From contig NC_061514.1 in the NCBI RefSeq assembly GCF_022539505.1, positions 249,538,124 through 249,602,123 of the forward strand: a stretch of DNA of 64,000 nt, read 5' to 3'. The position numbers and the translations under genes are program-made. Shown here in pieces: positions 1 through 11,262 of the stretch (the first letter of the stretch is position 1; each line of letters opens with the position of its first letter). Under the pieces are notes generated by a model. It was given only the letters and a program-made list of their open reading frames with translations, did not search any database and was not told where the DNA came from. This stretch comes from Lolium rigidum. Its lineage: Eukaryota > Streptophyta > Magnoliopsida > Poales > Poaceae.

Positions 1-208
1 GATTTCGTCCAATTCCGAGAATATTTCCTTACTAGGATTTCTGAAACCAAAAACAGCAGAAAACAACGAATCGGCTCTTCGGCATCTCGTCAATAGGTTA
101 GTGCCGGAAAATGCGTAATAATGACATATAATGTGTATAAAACATGTGAGTATCATCATAAAAGTAGCATGGAACATAAGAAATTATAGATACGTTTGGG
201 ACGTATCA
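1..208 (-). repeat. 3' LTR start of element A (partial)
   Basis: These bases are the first 208 bp, in element orientation, of the same LTR found complete at 3704-5302. The rest lies outside the window. Confidence 0.9.
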
Positions 209-226
209 AGCATCCGCAAGCTTAGT
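209..226 (-). other. Polypurine tract of element A
   Basis: On the minus strand this reads ACTAAGCTTGCGGATGCT directly before the LTR start TGATACG. It is the usual place and style for the plus-strand primer of Athila-like elements in grasses. Confidence 0.7.
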
Positions 227-2809
227 TCCTACTCGCCCTCGAGTAGGTAAACGATAACAAAGATAATTTCGAAGTGACATGCTATCATAATCTTGATCAT
301 ACTATTGTAAAGCATATGAGATGAATGCAGCGATTCGAAGCAATGATGAAGATAATGAGTAAACTAATGAATCATATAACAAAGACTTTTCATGAATAAT
401 ACTTTCAAGACAAGCATCAATAAGACTTGCATAAGAGTTACTCATAAAGCAATAAATTCGAAGTAAAAGCATTGAAGCAACACAAAGGAAGATAAAGTTT
501 CAGCGGTTGCTTTCAACTTTCAACATGTATATCTCATGGATAATTGTCAACACAAAGCAATATAACAAGTGCAATAAGTAAACATGTAAGAATCAATGCA
601 CACAGTTGATACAAGTGTTTTCTTCTAAGATAGAAAGAATAGGCAAACTGACTCAACAATAAAGTAGAAGATAGGCCCTTCGCGAGAGGGAAGCATTGAT
701 TACTATATTTGTGCTAGAGCTTTTCATTTTGAAAACAAGAAACAATTTTGTCAACGGTAGTAATAAAGTATATGAGTTATGTATAAGACATCTTATAAGT
801 TACAAGCCTCATGCATAGTATACTAATAGTGCTCGCACCTTGTCCTAATTAGCTTGGGTTAACACGGATTATCATTGCATAGCATATGTTTCAACCAAGT
901 GTCACAAAGGGGTACCTCTATGCCGCTCGTACAAAGGTCTAAGGAGAAAGCTCGCATTGGATTTCTCGCTTTTGATTATTCTCAACTTAGACATCCATAC
1001 CGGGACAACATAGACAACAGATAATGGACTCCTCTTTAATGCATAAGCATTCAACAACAATTAATATTCTCATAAGAGATTGAGGATTAGCTGTCCACAC
1101 TGAAACTTCCACCATGAATCATGGCTTTAGTTAGCGGCCCAATGTTCTTCTCTACCAGTATGCATACTCAAACCATTTGATTGTGAAAACCGCCCTTACT
1201 TCAGACAAGACGAACATGCATAGAAACTCACATGATATTCAACAAAGGTAAAAGAATTGATGGCGTCCCCAGAAAACATGGTTACCGCTCAACAAGCAAC
1301 TTACTAAGAAATAAGACACATAAGTACATATTCTTCACCACGATAGTTTTTAAGCTATTTTATCCCATGAGCTATATATTGCAAAGGTAAAGAATAGAAA
1401 TTTAAAGGTAGCACTCAAGTAATTTACTTTGGAATGGCGGAGAAATACCATGTAGTAGGTAGGTATGGTGGACACAAATGGCATGGTTATTGGCTCAAGG
1501 ATTTGGATGCACGAGAAGAATTCCTCTCAATACAAGGCTAGGCTAGCAAGGTTGTTTGAAGCAAACTCAAGTATAAAAGGTGCAGCAAAGCTCACATATG
1601 AACATATTGTAGCTATTATAAGACTTTACATTGTCTCCTTGTTGTTCAAACACCTCAACCGGAAAATATCTAGACTCTAGAGATCAATCATGCAAACCAA
1701 ATTTTAACAAGCTCTATGTAGTTATTCATTAATGAGTACAAGGTACATGATGCAAGAGCTTAAACAAGATCTATATGAGCACAACAATTGCCAAGTATCA
1801 CATTATTCAAGACATTAAACCATTTACCACATGCGGCATTTTCCGTTTCCAACCATATAACAATGAATGAAGTAGTTCAAATTTCGCAATGAACATTAAA
1901 GATGAAGCTAAGAACACATGTGTTCATACGAAACAGATGGAGCGTGTCTCTCTCCCAAACAAAGAATGCTAGGATCCGATTTATTCAAACAAAAACAAAA
2001 ATAAAAACAAACAGACGCTCCAAGTAAAGCACATAAGATGTGACGGAATAAAAATATAGTTTCACTAGAGGAACCCGATAAGTTGTCGATGAAGAAGGGA
2101 TGCCTTGGGCATCCCCAAGCTTAGACGCTTGAGTCTTCTTAAAATATGCAGGGATGAACCACGGGGGCATCCCCAAGCTTTGACTTTTCACTCTTCTTGA
2201 TCATATTGTATCATCCTCCTCTCTTGACCCTTGAAAACTTCCTCCACACCAAACTCGAAACAAACTCATTAGAGGGTCAGTGCATAATTCATATATTCAG
2301 AGGTGACATAATCATTCTTAACACTTCTGGACATTGCACAAAGCTACTGAAAGTTAATGGAACAAAGAAATCCATCAAACATAGCAAAACAGGCAATGCG
2401 AAATAAAAGGCAGAATCTGTCAAAACAGAACAGTTCGTAAAGACGAATTTTAAAGTGGCACCAGACTTGCTCAGATGAAAATTCCCAAATTGAATGAAAG
2501 TTGCGTACATATCTGAGGATCACGCACGTAAATTGGCAGATTTTTTAAATTTTTCTAAAGAGACTACTGCCCAAATTCGTGACAGCAAGAAATCTGTTCC
2601 TGTGCAGTAATCCAAATCTAGTATTGGCTTTACTATCAAAGACTTTACTTGGCACAACAATGCAATAAAATAAAGATAAGGAGAGGTTGCTATAGTAGTA
2701 AACAACTTCCAAGACTCAAATATAAAATAAAGTGCAGAAGTAAAATAATGGGTTGTCTCCCATAAGCGCTTTTCTTTAACGCCTTTCGACTAGGCGCAGA
2801 AAGTGTGTA
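227..2809 (-). other. Element A 3' untranslated region
   Basis: This is AT-rich sequence without a credible coding region. It is homologous over its length to 26282-27714 in element A2 (for example the stretch reading GCGTTAAAGAAAAGCGC on the element strand occurs in both). Long non-coding 3' regions between the last ORF and the polypurine tract are normal in this group. The short open frames here are chance. Confidence 0.75.
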
Positions 2810-3455
2810 TCAAGTATTATCAAGAGATGAAGCATCAACATAGGTGTTGGGAGTTTTCTCAACTATGCATTTTATCTTATCTATGTGAGTTTCAGAGGCT
2901 CCCTTTTCATTATTCTTAGGTTTGCTATCCTCGTCAAACAAATTTTCGGGGACAAGCCAACCATAGTTATTTTCTAGAGCATCGCTCATTCCTAGGAGCT
3001 TACAAGGTATTGTTGTCTTAATCTCCCCACCATCATTAATATTATTAGTGTACCTTACTCTCTCCATGTCCATCTTTTCAAGGATACTAACAAAATTGGT
3101 ATAAGAGCCAAGCATCTTATATTTTATAAAGTCCTTTCTAGCCTCTCTTGCTACTCCACCAAATTCTTTAAGAAGGGTTTCTAAAACAAAATCTTTCTTT
3201 TCCCCTTCCTCCATATCACCGAGTGTGAGAAACATGTGTTGGATTATAGGATTAAGATTAAAAAATTTAGTTTCCAACGTGTGTACTAAAGAAGCAACAG
3301 CAATTTCATAAGTAGGAGCAAGTTCTACCAAGTGTCTATCTTCAAAATCTTCAGTGGTACTAACATGAGTGAAAAAAATCTTCTATATTATCTCTCCCAA
3401 TTATAGACCCTCGTCCTACCGGTATGTCTTTCAGAGTGAACTTAGGAGGAAACAT
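2810..3455 (-). pseudogene. Conserved ORF of non-autonomous Athila-like element, one frameshift
   Basis: The ORF begins at the ATG at 3455 with MFPPKFTLKDIPVGRG and is shifted by one base in a T-rich run near 3372. It then stays open for about 173 codons to the stop at 2810, ending in YVDASSLDNT. The product would be about 215 residues, acidic and charged, with no signal peptide or membrane segment. It is not a gag, protease, RT or integrase domain that I recognise. Its last residues resemble those ending the gag-protease ORF of A2 (DVDASSLDVT), so the two may share a C-terminal tail. Function is unknown. Confidence 0.6.
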
Positions 3456-3674
3456 GATGAAATAAACTAAAAATAAATAAAGTAAATGCAAGTAACTAAT
3501 TTTTTTTTTGTGTTTTTGATATAGAGAACAAGACAGTAAATAAAGTAAAGCTAGAACTAATTTTTTTTGTGTTTTGATATAATGCAGCAAACAAAGCAGT
3601 AAATAAAATAAAGCAAGACAAAAACAAAGTAAAGAGATTGGAAGTGGAGACTCCCCTTGCAGCGTGTCTTGATC

Positions 3675-3692
3675 TCCCCGGCAACGGCGCTA
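3675..3692 (-). other. Primer binding site of element A (tRNA-Asp type)
   Basis: The minus strand reads TAGCGCCGTTGCCGGGGA, one base off the standard TGGCGCCGTTGCCGGGGA used by tRNA-Asp-primed gypsy elements. It lies 11 bases inside the LTR end. Confidence 0.8.
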
Positions 3693-3703
3693 GAAATTTA
3701 GTT

Positions 3704-5302
3704 TGATGACGCGTAAAGCACACGCCCGTTGGGAACCCCAAGTGGAAGGTGTGATGCGTACAGCAGCAAGTTTCCCTCAGTAAGAAACCAAGGTTTATCT
3801 AACCAGTAGGAGTCAAGAAGCACGTTGAAGGTTGATGGCGGAGGAGTGTAGTGCGGCGCAACACCGGGGATTCCGGCGCCAACGTGGAACCTGCACAACA
3901 CAATCACGGAACTTTGCCCCAACGTAACGGCGAGGTTGTCAATCTCACCGGCTTGCTCGTAAACAAAGGATTAGATGTATAGTGTGGATGATGATGGTTG
4001 TTTGCGAAGAACAGTAAAGAACAATTGCAGCAGTTTGTATTTCGGATGTAAAGAATAGGACCGGGGTCCACAGTTCACTAGCGGTGTCTCTCCCATAAGA
4101 TAGCAGATGTTGGGTGAACAAATTACAGTTGGGCAATTGACAAATAAAGAAGGCATAACAATGCACATACATATATCATGATGAGTACTATGAGATTTAA
4201 GCAGGGCATTACGACAAAGTACATAAACCGCTATCCAGCATGCATCTATGCCTAAAAAGTCCACCTTCAGGTTATCATCCGAACCCCTTCCGGTATTAAG
4301 TCGTAAACAACAGACAACTGCATTAAGTATGGTGCATAATGTAATCAACACAAATATCCTTAGACAAAGCATCGATGTTTTATTCCTAGTGGCAACAGCA
4401 CATCCACAACCTTAGAACTTTCACGTCACTCGTCCCAGATTTAATGGAGGCATGAACCCACTATCGAGCATAAATACTCCCTCTTGGAGTCACAAGTATC
4501 AACTTGGCCAGAGCCTCTACTAGCAACGGAGAGCATGCAAGAACATAAATAACATATATGATAGATTGATAATCAACTTGACATAGTATTCAATATTCAT
4601 CGGATCCCAACAAACACAACATGAAGGATTACAAATAGATGATCTTGATCATGATAGGCAGCTCACAAGATCTAACATGATAGCACAATGGGGAGAAGAC
4701 AACCATCTAGCTACTGCTATGGACCCATAGTCCAGGGGTGAACTACTCACACATCGATCCGGAGGCGATCATGGCGATGAAGAGACCTCCGGGAGATGAT
4801 TCCCCTCTCCGGCGAGGGTGCCGGAGGCGATCTCCTGAATCCCCCGAGATGGGATTGGCGGCGGCGGCGTCTCTGGAAGGTTTTCCGTATCGTGGCTCTC
4901 GGTACTGGGGGTTTCGCGACGAAGACTATATGTAGGCGGAAGGGCAGGTCAGGGGGCCACACGAGGGGCCCACACGCTAGGGCCGCGCGGCCAGCACCTG
5001 GGCCGCGCCGCCTGATGTCTGGCCACCTCGTGGCCCCACTTCGTAAGTCCTCCGGTCTTCCGGAAGCTTCGTGGAAAAATAGGCCCCCGGGCGTTGATTT
5101 CGTCCAATTCCGAGAATATTTCCTTACTAGGATTTCTGAAACCAAAAACAGCAGAAAACGGCAACTGGCTCTTCGACATCTCGTTAATAGGTTAGTGCCG
5201 GAAAATGCGTAATAATGACATATAATGTGTATAAAACATGTGAGTATCATCATAAAAGTAGCATGGAACATAAGAAATTATAGATACGTTTGGGACGTAT
5301 CA
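3704..5302 (-). repeat. 5' LTR of element A, 1.6 kb
   Basis: The LTR begins TGATACGTCCC at 5302 and ends in CATCA at 3704. The flanking PBS and the second copy at 1-208 fix both borders. Open frames inside it are not coding. Confidence 0.85.
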
Positions 5303-5312
5303 TGAGCCAAGG

Positions 5313-5978
5313 CTATCCCGGAAGGAATTTCTTGCCTGGATGAGCCCAGCTTGGAGAGTGTGTCCGCGGCTTCATTTCTGCTCGCGGAACATGGTGAAAT
5401 TCGCATCCCTCAAAGAATTTGGCGATCTTCTGCACATGGAACCCATATGCGGCCATATTGGCATCTTTTGCATCCCAATCTCTGGAACACTTCTGCACCA
5501 CCATATCCGAATCACCGTAGCAAATGATCCGGTGCACTCTGATTTCTTTTGCGACCTTCAGCCCATGGACTAAAGCCTCGTACTCAGCAAAATTGTTTGA
5601 TGGCATGAAGTGTATCTGCAACACATACCTCAAGTGATCTCCTTTTGGTGAGGTGAGAACCACTCCTGCACCGAGACGCTCTTTGAGCTTGGATCCGTCA
5701 AAGTGCATCCTCCAGTAATCCACTTACGGGTTGGGCGGCTTGTATTGCATTTCAGCCCAATCAACTAGGAAATGTGCCAAAGCTTGTGATTTTATGGCAT
5801 TCCTTCTTTCGTAGGTGGGTACGTAGGGCGATAGCTGAATTGCCCATTTGGCAATCCGGCCGTTGGCATCCTTATTGCCAATGATTTCCGAGATAGGTGC
5901 CTCGCTCACCACCTTCATCGGATGCTCTTCGAAATAGTGCTTGAGCTTAGTGGCGGCCATGAACACGCCATAGGTCAT
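5313..5978 (-). pseudogene. Element B RNase H (plus connecting domain), left copy
   Basis: Two blocks on the minus strand (5978-5724 and 5723-5313) are separated by an in-frame TAA after PPNP. They encode the RT-RNase H connection (KLKHYF, NKDANGRIAKWA) and a plant-type RNase H with MHFDGSK, YEALVHGL and YGDSDMVV. The last residues are shifted near 5370; the true frame reads NEAADTLSKLGSSRQE before element A interrupts it. The enzyme would degrade the RNA template during reverse transcription. It is non-functional here. Confidence 0.8.
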
Positions 5979-6032
5979 CTTTTAGAAGTGCGGGTAGTTT
6001 TCTTTTGAGAGGGAGAGCACCTCGCTCAGGTA

Positions 6033-7102
6033 TTATACCGGTCTTTGCACGGTTTTACCTTCCTCTTCTCTTTCCACCACAACCACGACACTCACGACCC
6101 GGTTTGTTGCTGCTATGTAAAGCAACATGGGCTCCCTTTCCAAAGGTGAAGCCAATACCGGAGTTCTGGCTAACATTTTCTTTAACTCCTTGAATGTTGC
6201 GTCTGCCTGCGCGGTCCAGACAAAAGTATCCGATTTTTTCATCAAGGCATATAGTGGCAAAGCTTTTCCCCCCAACCGGCTTATAAACCGGCTTAACGAT
6301 GCCAGGGATCCGGTAAACTTTTGCACATCTTTGAGGCATTGAGGTAAGTCCATCCTTTCGATGGCCCGAATTTTTACCGGATTGACTTCTATACCGCGGC
6401 TTGAGACCATGAAACCGAGAAGCTTTCCGGTAGCAACGCCGAAAGTGCATTTTGCCAGATTAAGTTTCATCCGGAACCTTCGCAAGTTGTCAAATGTTTG
6501 CCTCAGATCATTGATCAGAGTATCTTTTACTTCCTTTTTTATCACGACATCATCGACATAGACTTGCACGTTTTTACCGATTTGATCGTGAAGGCATTTT
6601 TGCATACATCGCTGGTATGTTGCGCCAGCATTTCTCAAACCAAAAGGCATAGTGACATAGCAATAAGACCCGTGCGGGGTAATGAACGCGAGTCATTATT
6701 TGATCTTCCTTATTCGAGGAGAATTTGGTGGAAACCGAAATAAGCATCCAGAAAAGACAACAATTCACAACCAGCGGTGGAATCGATCACCTGATCAATC
6801 CGGGGTAGCGGGAACGGATCTTTGGGACAGGCCTTGTTTAGGTTGGTGTACTCAATACACATGCGCCATGCTTTCGGAGCCTTGGGGTCTTCTTCTTTCT
6901 TCTTCTCTACCAGCACCGGATTGGCTAGCCATTCAGTATGCAGCACTTCCACGATGAAACCGGAAACCAGCAACTTTGTCACTTCTTCTCCAATGATATT
7001 CCTCCTATCTTCAGCAAACCGGCGTAAAGGTTGTCTCACCGGCTTCGCGTCCTTCTGGACATTCAGAGAGTGCTCAGCCAACTCCATCGGCATACCCACC
7101 AA
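6033..7102 (-). pseudogene. Element B reverse transcriptase, left copy (frameshifted)
   Basis: Two overlapping frames on the minus strand (7102-6710 and 6650-6033) give a Ty3/gypsy reverse transcriptase. Visible motifs include WRMCIEYTNLNKACPKD, LLSFLDAYFGFHQI, MPFGLRNAGATYQR, the catalytic YVDDVV, and the thumb/connection segment ending FVWTAQADATFKELKK. Compared with the right copy there are extra bases near 6713 and 6692 that break the frame between the fingers and palm. The frame ends at a TAA in the conserved PVYYLSE segment that is shared with the right copy. Confidence 0.85.
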
Positions 7103-7296
7103 GTCATCAGTAGACCAGGCGAAGATGTTTCGATTCTCACGGAGGAAGTTGACGAGCGCGCTTTCCTATGCCTCACTCAGGCCGGCACCGATGCGAACGG
7201 TGCGCTCTGGGTAAGCCGGATCTAGCACGATGTCCTTTGTTTCCTTCTTCGGTTTGAAGTCCGGAGCGCCAAGCTGGCCGCTCATTGCCGCTAAGT

Positions 7297-8048
7297 TTAG
7301 CTGGGAGGATTGAGCCAGCGCAACTGCGGTTTGAATTCACCTGTTTTTTGTTCCGCTATCACCAGCAATTCGGCCAGATTTGATCTGACAGAGGCAGTTT
7401 CCAGTGACACTTTGTAGTTTCCCACCACAGTTAAGGGACCGTTAGGTGCCGGCATCTTCATCTTGAGGTAAGCCGTATGAGTTGAGGCCATGAATCTTGC
7501 CACTGCCGGCCTCCCCAGCAGTGCATGGTAAGGGCTGTCGAGATCAACCAATTCGAACAGAATGTTTTCAACGCGGCAATCATCACGGCCGCCGAACAAC
7601 ACATCAACCCGAACTTTGCCCATTGGCAAACAGGACAATCCCGGAACGATGCCGTGGAAGGTTGTGTGACTTGGCTCCAGCATGTTTGGAGTTATGCCAA
7701 GCGTATGCATGGTGTGCCGGTACATGATGTTTATGCTGCTACCATTATCCACCAGCACCTTGCTGACTGGACTCGCGACGATGGCCCGTGCATGATCGGA
7801 TCCACCACCAGAGCATATCCGCCAGGATTCGGCATCACTTTCGGATGATCCTTAAACGACCAAGTAATTTCTTGTTCTGACCACAACATGTATTTCGGTG
7901 CTGCCGGTATCACTTCCATGGAACGGCGATGCACACTTGGCCGGTCTCTTGGTTCAGTTACGAATACGACACAACACACATCCGGATCGTGGTAAACATT
8001 CCGGACCAAAGGTGCCGGAGGCGGAGCATGATTATTGCCCTGCGCCAC
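7297..8048 (-). pseudogene. Element B aspartic protease region, left copy
   Basis: Two frames (8048-7731 and 7758-7297) cover the protease. The active-site motif VLVDNGSSINIMY lies at the start of the second, with a flap-like GIVPGLSCLPMGKVRVDVLF following and HALLGRPAVARFMA at the C-terminal end. The upstream frame GGYALVVDPIM is out of register with the active-site frame in both duplicate copies. Retroviral-type proteases process the Gag-Pol polyprotein. Confidence 0.78.
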
Positions 8049-8084
8049 CTGGTGAACTTCCTGCTGCTGCTACGGCCGGTTCTG

Positions 8085-8709
8085 CTGAGCGTAAACTGGT
8101 TGCGCGTTTGCACCGGTTAGCGGTGGCGGTGGTGGCAATGCATCACAACCCTTATCTCTTACATCTTTCTCCGCACCTCTCTCCATCAATCTCTAGGTCG
8201 AGGAGCTATCTTTTATTAAGTGGTTTGCCGGTCTAGTTGGGTTTGGCGTGTGCCAGCGGCACGTCTGATCCATAGCGGATTCCATGGCGTATTTTGCCTG
8301 TTCTTGCCATTGTTTTTTCTCAACCCACTGGTTTCTTCTGGCCAGCCCACGGCTGCGTTCCGGTTTTCTGCCTTTGGCTTCCGCCAGCACCGGAATTACC
8401 CTGCACCGCGGCCACTTGTTGCATTCCGTATCTTCTATCCAGAAAATCTTCCCTTCTTTTGTTATGATGGTTGTTCCGGTGCTGATCTAGGCGCGGCGGG
8501 ATTCTTGGTAAAGGATCGGCTCCAATTGCCGGCTGCATTGGATCTCCCAACGCATAGTTATCAGCCACCCGTATCATTTCGGTCAAGGTGGTTGGCATGT
8601 TTCTTTGTAAGTTTTGCCACAATGGTGAGCCTCTCCGGCACCCATTACCGAACCAAGCAATTGCATGTGCTTCAATCACACCCTCGCTAGAGTTTCTTGT
8701 TGAGTTCAA
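8085..8709 (-). pseudogene. Element B gag C-terminal region, left copy
   Basis: This continues the gag capsid frame after a shift at about 8712, with LNSTRNSSEGVIEAHAIAWF and MPTTLTEMIRVADNYALGDP. A basic segment (HRNNHHNKRRED) and a weak zinc-knuckle-like CRWHTPNP region follow. This copy has a private extra C near 8330 and a private TAG near 8200 that the right copy lacks. Confidence 0.72.
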
Positions 8710-8714
8710 CCGGG

Positions 8715-10205
8715 TCAGATAATCCCGGTCTGTTTCGTTCTCGCGCTGCTGGACATGGCGAGCTGCTGCGGTCTGTTTGACATCCGGTATGTAATGCTGA
8801 AGTTGCTCACGAATGTTTCTTCAAAATCAAGCCAACCATTTATGCTTTCCTTTGGAAAATTGTTTAGCCAAATGCGTGCCGGTCCTACTAGCACCGACGG
8901 TATGTATCTCACCGCCCAGTGCCGGTTTCCTCCGCCAGCTGCAGTTCCTCCACCTCCTGCGACATATACTGTTGTGACATAGTCCACAACCCAATCTTCC
9001 GGCTTAGTGGTGCCATCGTATGTTTTTGTGTCACGAGGTAACTGGAAGTTACGCACCGGTGGTTCTTCCCTCATGATCCGCGGGCCAAAACATTGCGGAC
9101 CCAACGGGTCCTCGGCTTCGATCATTTCGGACAAATACACTCTGTCCAGCTTGTGCCGCGCATCTCTATCCGGCAAGCATCTTTCTCCAACACGTTCCCA
9201 CAAAGGATTCCGGTAATTCCCGGCTCGCTCCCATACGGAATCGGCTTCATCATACCGGTTGGGCGCAACTGCGGCACCCCTTTGGTACCTCTGCGGTGGT
9301 GCCTCTTGTGCGGCATACCCAGCTCTCGTTGGGTGATAGTTTTTCCTGGTTTCACCGTTTCCGGCATGAGCGTTTCCGGCATAGCCATTTCTGGCATAGC
9401 CTACCCCTTGGCTTTTTCTACCGGCTTCATGTTGACCGTCTTTCTGTTTTTTGGCCAAAACCGGATCATACACAGTCATCTGCTGTGCATTTTCATCTTT
9501 TTCTCTTCTTCTGTCGGGATGGGGGGACGAGGCCTGCCCATGCGACTTGCTTCCGGCACTTCTTGCCCAATGAACAGATTGCGATGCCACTTTGTTATTG
9601 CGTGCCATCTCAGCATTTTGTGCCTCAATCGTTTCTAGTAACTCTTTCACTCTAGCTTGTTGCTTTACTAGAGCATCACCGGTTAACGATTCGCATGCTT
9701 CTACTGCAGCTCTAGCAGCTTTCAGAGTTTTATCTGGACTCCTGTACTTTGGTTTCTCTAGCATGCCCAAAGATACCGACGCGCTCTTACCGGAAAGAAC
9801 TTCCTGGCGCAGATCCTGGTGTAAGTTACGACCTCTAAGACGGTTTCCCGTTACTCTAGCAGGGTTTGCGCTAACAGAAGCAAAGCCATGTGCAACGTTA
9901 TACTCACGTAGGGTTAGGTTGAGCTCCTGCTGGGCCTGGATGATATCTGCTGCACCCGAGAGCAGCTTCTGCCGCTGCGCCTCCAGCTCAGCCTGCGTGG
10001 CCGCGGCATCGGCGTTGTGCGCGATGGGCGTGGCCATAATGCTCATGGCCGGTTGCAGCGGGGTTGCTGTGGGTGGCGCGGTAGAAGTACCGGCGACGAT
10101 CTCATCACGCTCGGTCGGTGGCTTGGCCGTGCGCGTGGACTTGGTTTGCCCAGCGCCCTCCTCTGCAGTTCCTTTGTCGGCGCCTCCTGCGCCAGCCATC
10201 ATCAC
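8715..10205 (-). CDS. Element B gag, left copy (longest intact gag frame of the window)
   Basis: The frame is open from the primer binding site, but the first ATG that makes sense is at about 10205 (MMAGAGGADKGT), giving about 497 residues. It has a helical, charged N-terminal part (QAELEAQRQKLL, VKELLETIEAQNAEM), a repetitive glycine-rich patch (YARNGYAGNAHAGNGE), then the start of the retrotransposon gag domain (LPRDTKTYDGTTKPEDWVVDY, ARIWLNNFPKESINGWLDFEE). The frame ends early at 8715 through a frameshift also present in the right copy. Gag forms the virus-like particle of the element. The right copy has extra shifts near 16795 and 17993, so this arm is the better template for the family gag. 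Confidence 0.75.
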   Translation of the reverse strand: MMMAGAGGADKGTAEEGAGQTKSTRTAKPPTERDEIVAGTSTAPPTATPLQPAMSIMATPIAHNADAAATQAELEAQRQKLLSGAADIIQAQQELNLTLREYNVAHGFASVSANPARVTGNRLRGRNLHQDLRQEVLSGKSASVSLGMLEKPKYRSPDKTLKAARAAVEACESLTGDALVKQQARVKELLETIEAQNAEMARNNKVASQSVHWARSAGSKSHGQASSPHPDRRREKDENAQQMTVYDPVLAKKQKDGQHEAGRKSQGVGYARNGYAGNAHAGNGETRKNYHPTRAGYAAQEAPPQRYQRGAAVAPNRYDEADSVWERAGNYRNPLWERVGERCLPDRDARHKLDRVYLSEMIEAEDPLGPQCFGPRIMREEPPVRNFQLPRDTKTYDGTTKPEDWVVDYVTTVYVAGGGGTAAGGGNRHWAVRYIPSVLVGPARIWLNNFPKESINGWLDFEETFVSNFSITYRMSNRPQQLAMSSSARTKQTGII

Positions 10206-10511
10206 ATCGACGCTGTCGGCGGCGCGGTCGGAGCGCAGCCCACGAGCAGCTGAAGATCTTAGCGGATCCGGCGCTACCAGCACCAGCGATGGATACCGGG
10301 GCTCCGGGACGGTGCCGAGGTAGACGCGGTGGGAGCTGAACTCGATGATGCGGCAGTTCTTGGGGAAGCGGCCGCCGCTGGCTAAGCAGCCGGCGTTGTC
10401 GTTGACGAAATCCAGCGAGCCGAGGCGCTGGACGAGGCCGGACACCACACGCTCGCCGGAGACGGTGAGGAGGCCCGCCCGGATATGAACTCCAGCAAGC
10501 GCAGCTGCTGG

Positions 10512-10528
10512 CCCCACGGTGGGCGCCA
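10512..10528 (-). other. Primer binding site of element B, left copy
   Basis: The minus strand reads TGGCGCCCACCGTGGGG two bases inside the LTR end. It is a tRNA 3'-end complement typical of plant gypsy elements. I did not assign the tRNA. Confidence 0.78.
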
Positions 10529-10530
10529 AC

Positions 10531-11257
10531 TGTCGTCTTGGTGGAACGGCAGATGCCGTGGGATGGCTTAAGTTGGGCAGAATGTGCGCTAGAATTTCCG
10601 GGGGAGGGTTTGGTTAATAGGGAAAGAGGAACAAGATTCCGGATTGTATTGCTAAACTTGGCTGAAAGCCAGAGGTTGAAGAACGTACGGTACAAGACCT
10701 AGTTCTCCTTGCTACTGAATGGATCACTCGTTGTCCGCCCCGTGCAGGGGTGTGCCTCCTCTCCTTATATAGGGGAGAGGATGGCTTACAAGGGAAGAAT
10801 CTCTAATGGAATCTTTGATGAGCTAAGCTACTTTATAAAGCTTCTTTGACCCCAGTGACATCGCTTCTGTCTTTAATCAGGGACTGGTGACATCGTCCGG
10901 TATCTTTAACGTTAGCAGCTCCTTTGGCGTCAGGGCTTCGATTAAAGCTGAAGTGCTTCGCTCATCCTGTCCTTTGGTCCTTGATGAAATCTTTTACTGG
11001 AGTGTTGACATGCTATAGCTGAGCCTATGTCGAATCTCCGACATCTTTACCTCTAAGCTCTGGTATCTTTGCCTTGGTGGCCTAAAACTCTCTTGCTCCC
11101 CGTACTCCGGCATACCCCTCCTGGGATACCTGTTTGTACTAGCTTCGCATTATTGAACTTAACTTTAGAATCCGGATCAATCTTTAATCCAGTTTACAAA
11201 TAACATATTATGGCATATTTGGCAGAGTCTTGGTCTATCGGGAGCCATCTCCCGACA
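10531..11257 (-). repeat. 5' LTR of element B, left copy (727 bp, complete)
   Basis: In element orientation it starts TGTCGGGAGATGGC at 11257 and ends CAAGACGACA at 10531. A TATA-like CCTATATAAGG-type motif lies near 10770. It is directly comparable with 15831-16425 (truncated) and with the 728-bp LTR at 38918-39645. Confidence 0.9.
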
Positions 11258-11262
11258 GGCAT
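11258..11262. other. Target-site duplication ATGCC beside element B 5' LTR
   Basis: On the element strand the five bases before TGTCGGG are ATGCC. The same five bases follow the B-family 3' LTR at 39646-39650, and the LINE reading frame continues across them there. Confidence 0.8.

Larger units (their letters stand above)
1..5302 (-). mobile_element. Athila-like gypsy element A, left copy (3' LTR cut by window edge)
   Basis: This is an LTR retrotransposon on the minus strand. Its 5' LTR is 3704-5302, and its 3' LTR starts at 208 and runs out of the window. Both LTRs begin TGATACGTCCCAAACG, and bases 1-208 repeat 5095-5302 almost exactly. It carries an Asp-type primer binding site and a purine-rich tract. 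The internal region has no reverse transcriptase or integrase, only one conserved ORF of unknown function, so the copy is non-autonomous. It is inserted into element B at 5302/5303. The style matches the abundant grass Sabrina/WHAM-type Athila elements, but the family name is a guess. Confidence 0.88.
5303..11257 (-). mobile_element. Tat-like gypsy element B, left copy (5' LTR, gag, pro, RT, RNase H)
   Basis: Read on the minus strand, this copy holds the 5' LTR (10531-11257), PBS, gag, protease, reverse transcriptase and RNase H. It stops at 5303 where element A is inserted, so no integrase is present here. The same segment occurs on the plus strand at 15831-21657. Three in-frame TAA stops in the RNase H region are shared by both copies, so the element was dead before it was duplicated. 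Private frameshifts in this copy include about 6713, about 6692 and about 8330. The Tat assignment rests on domain order, the RNase H sequence and the antisense gene found in its 3' part. Confidence 0.88.

Noticed and set aside
9093..10323. Plus-strand ORFs of up to 243 codons over the left gag
   Set aside because: They are antisense shadows of gag in GC-rich sequence, reproduced in mirror image at 16572-17868.
10206..10529. Upstream extension of the B gag frame to the PBS (604 codons)
   Set aside because: The extension has no ATG; it starts on a TTG within the primer binding site, which is not credible for a plant element.
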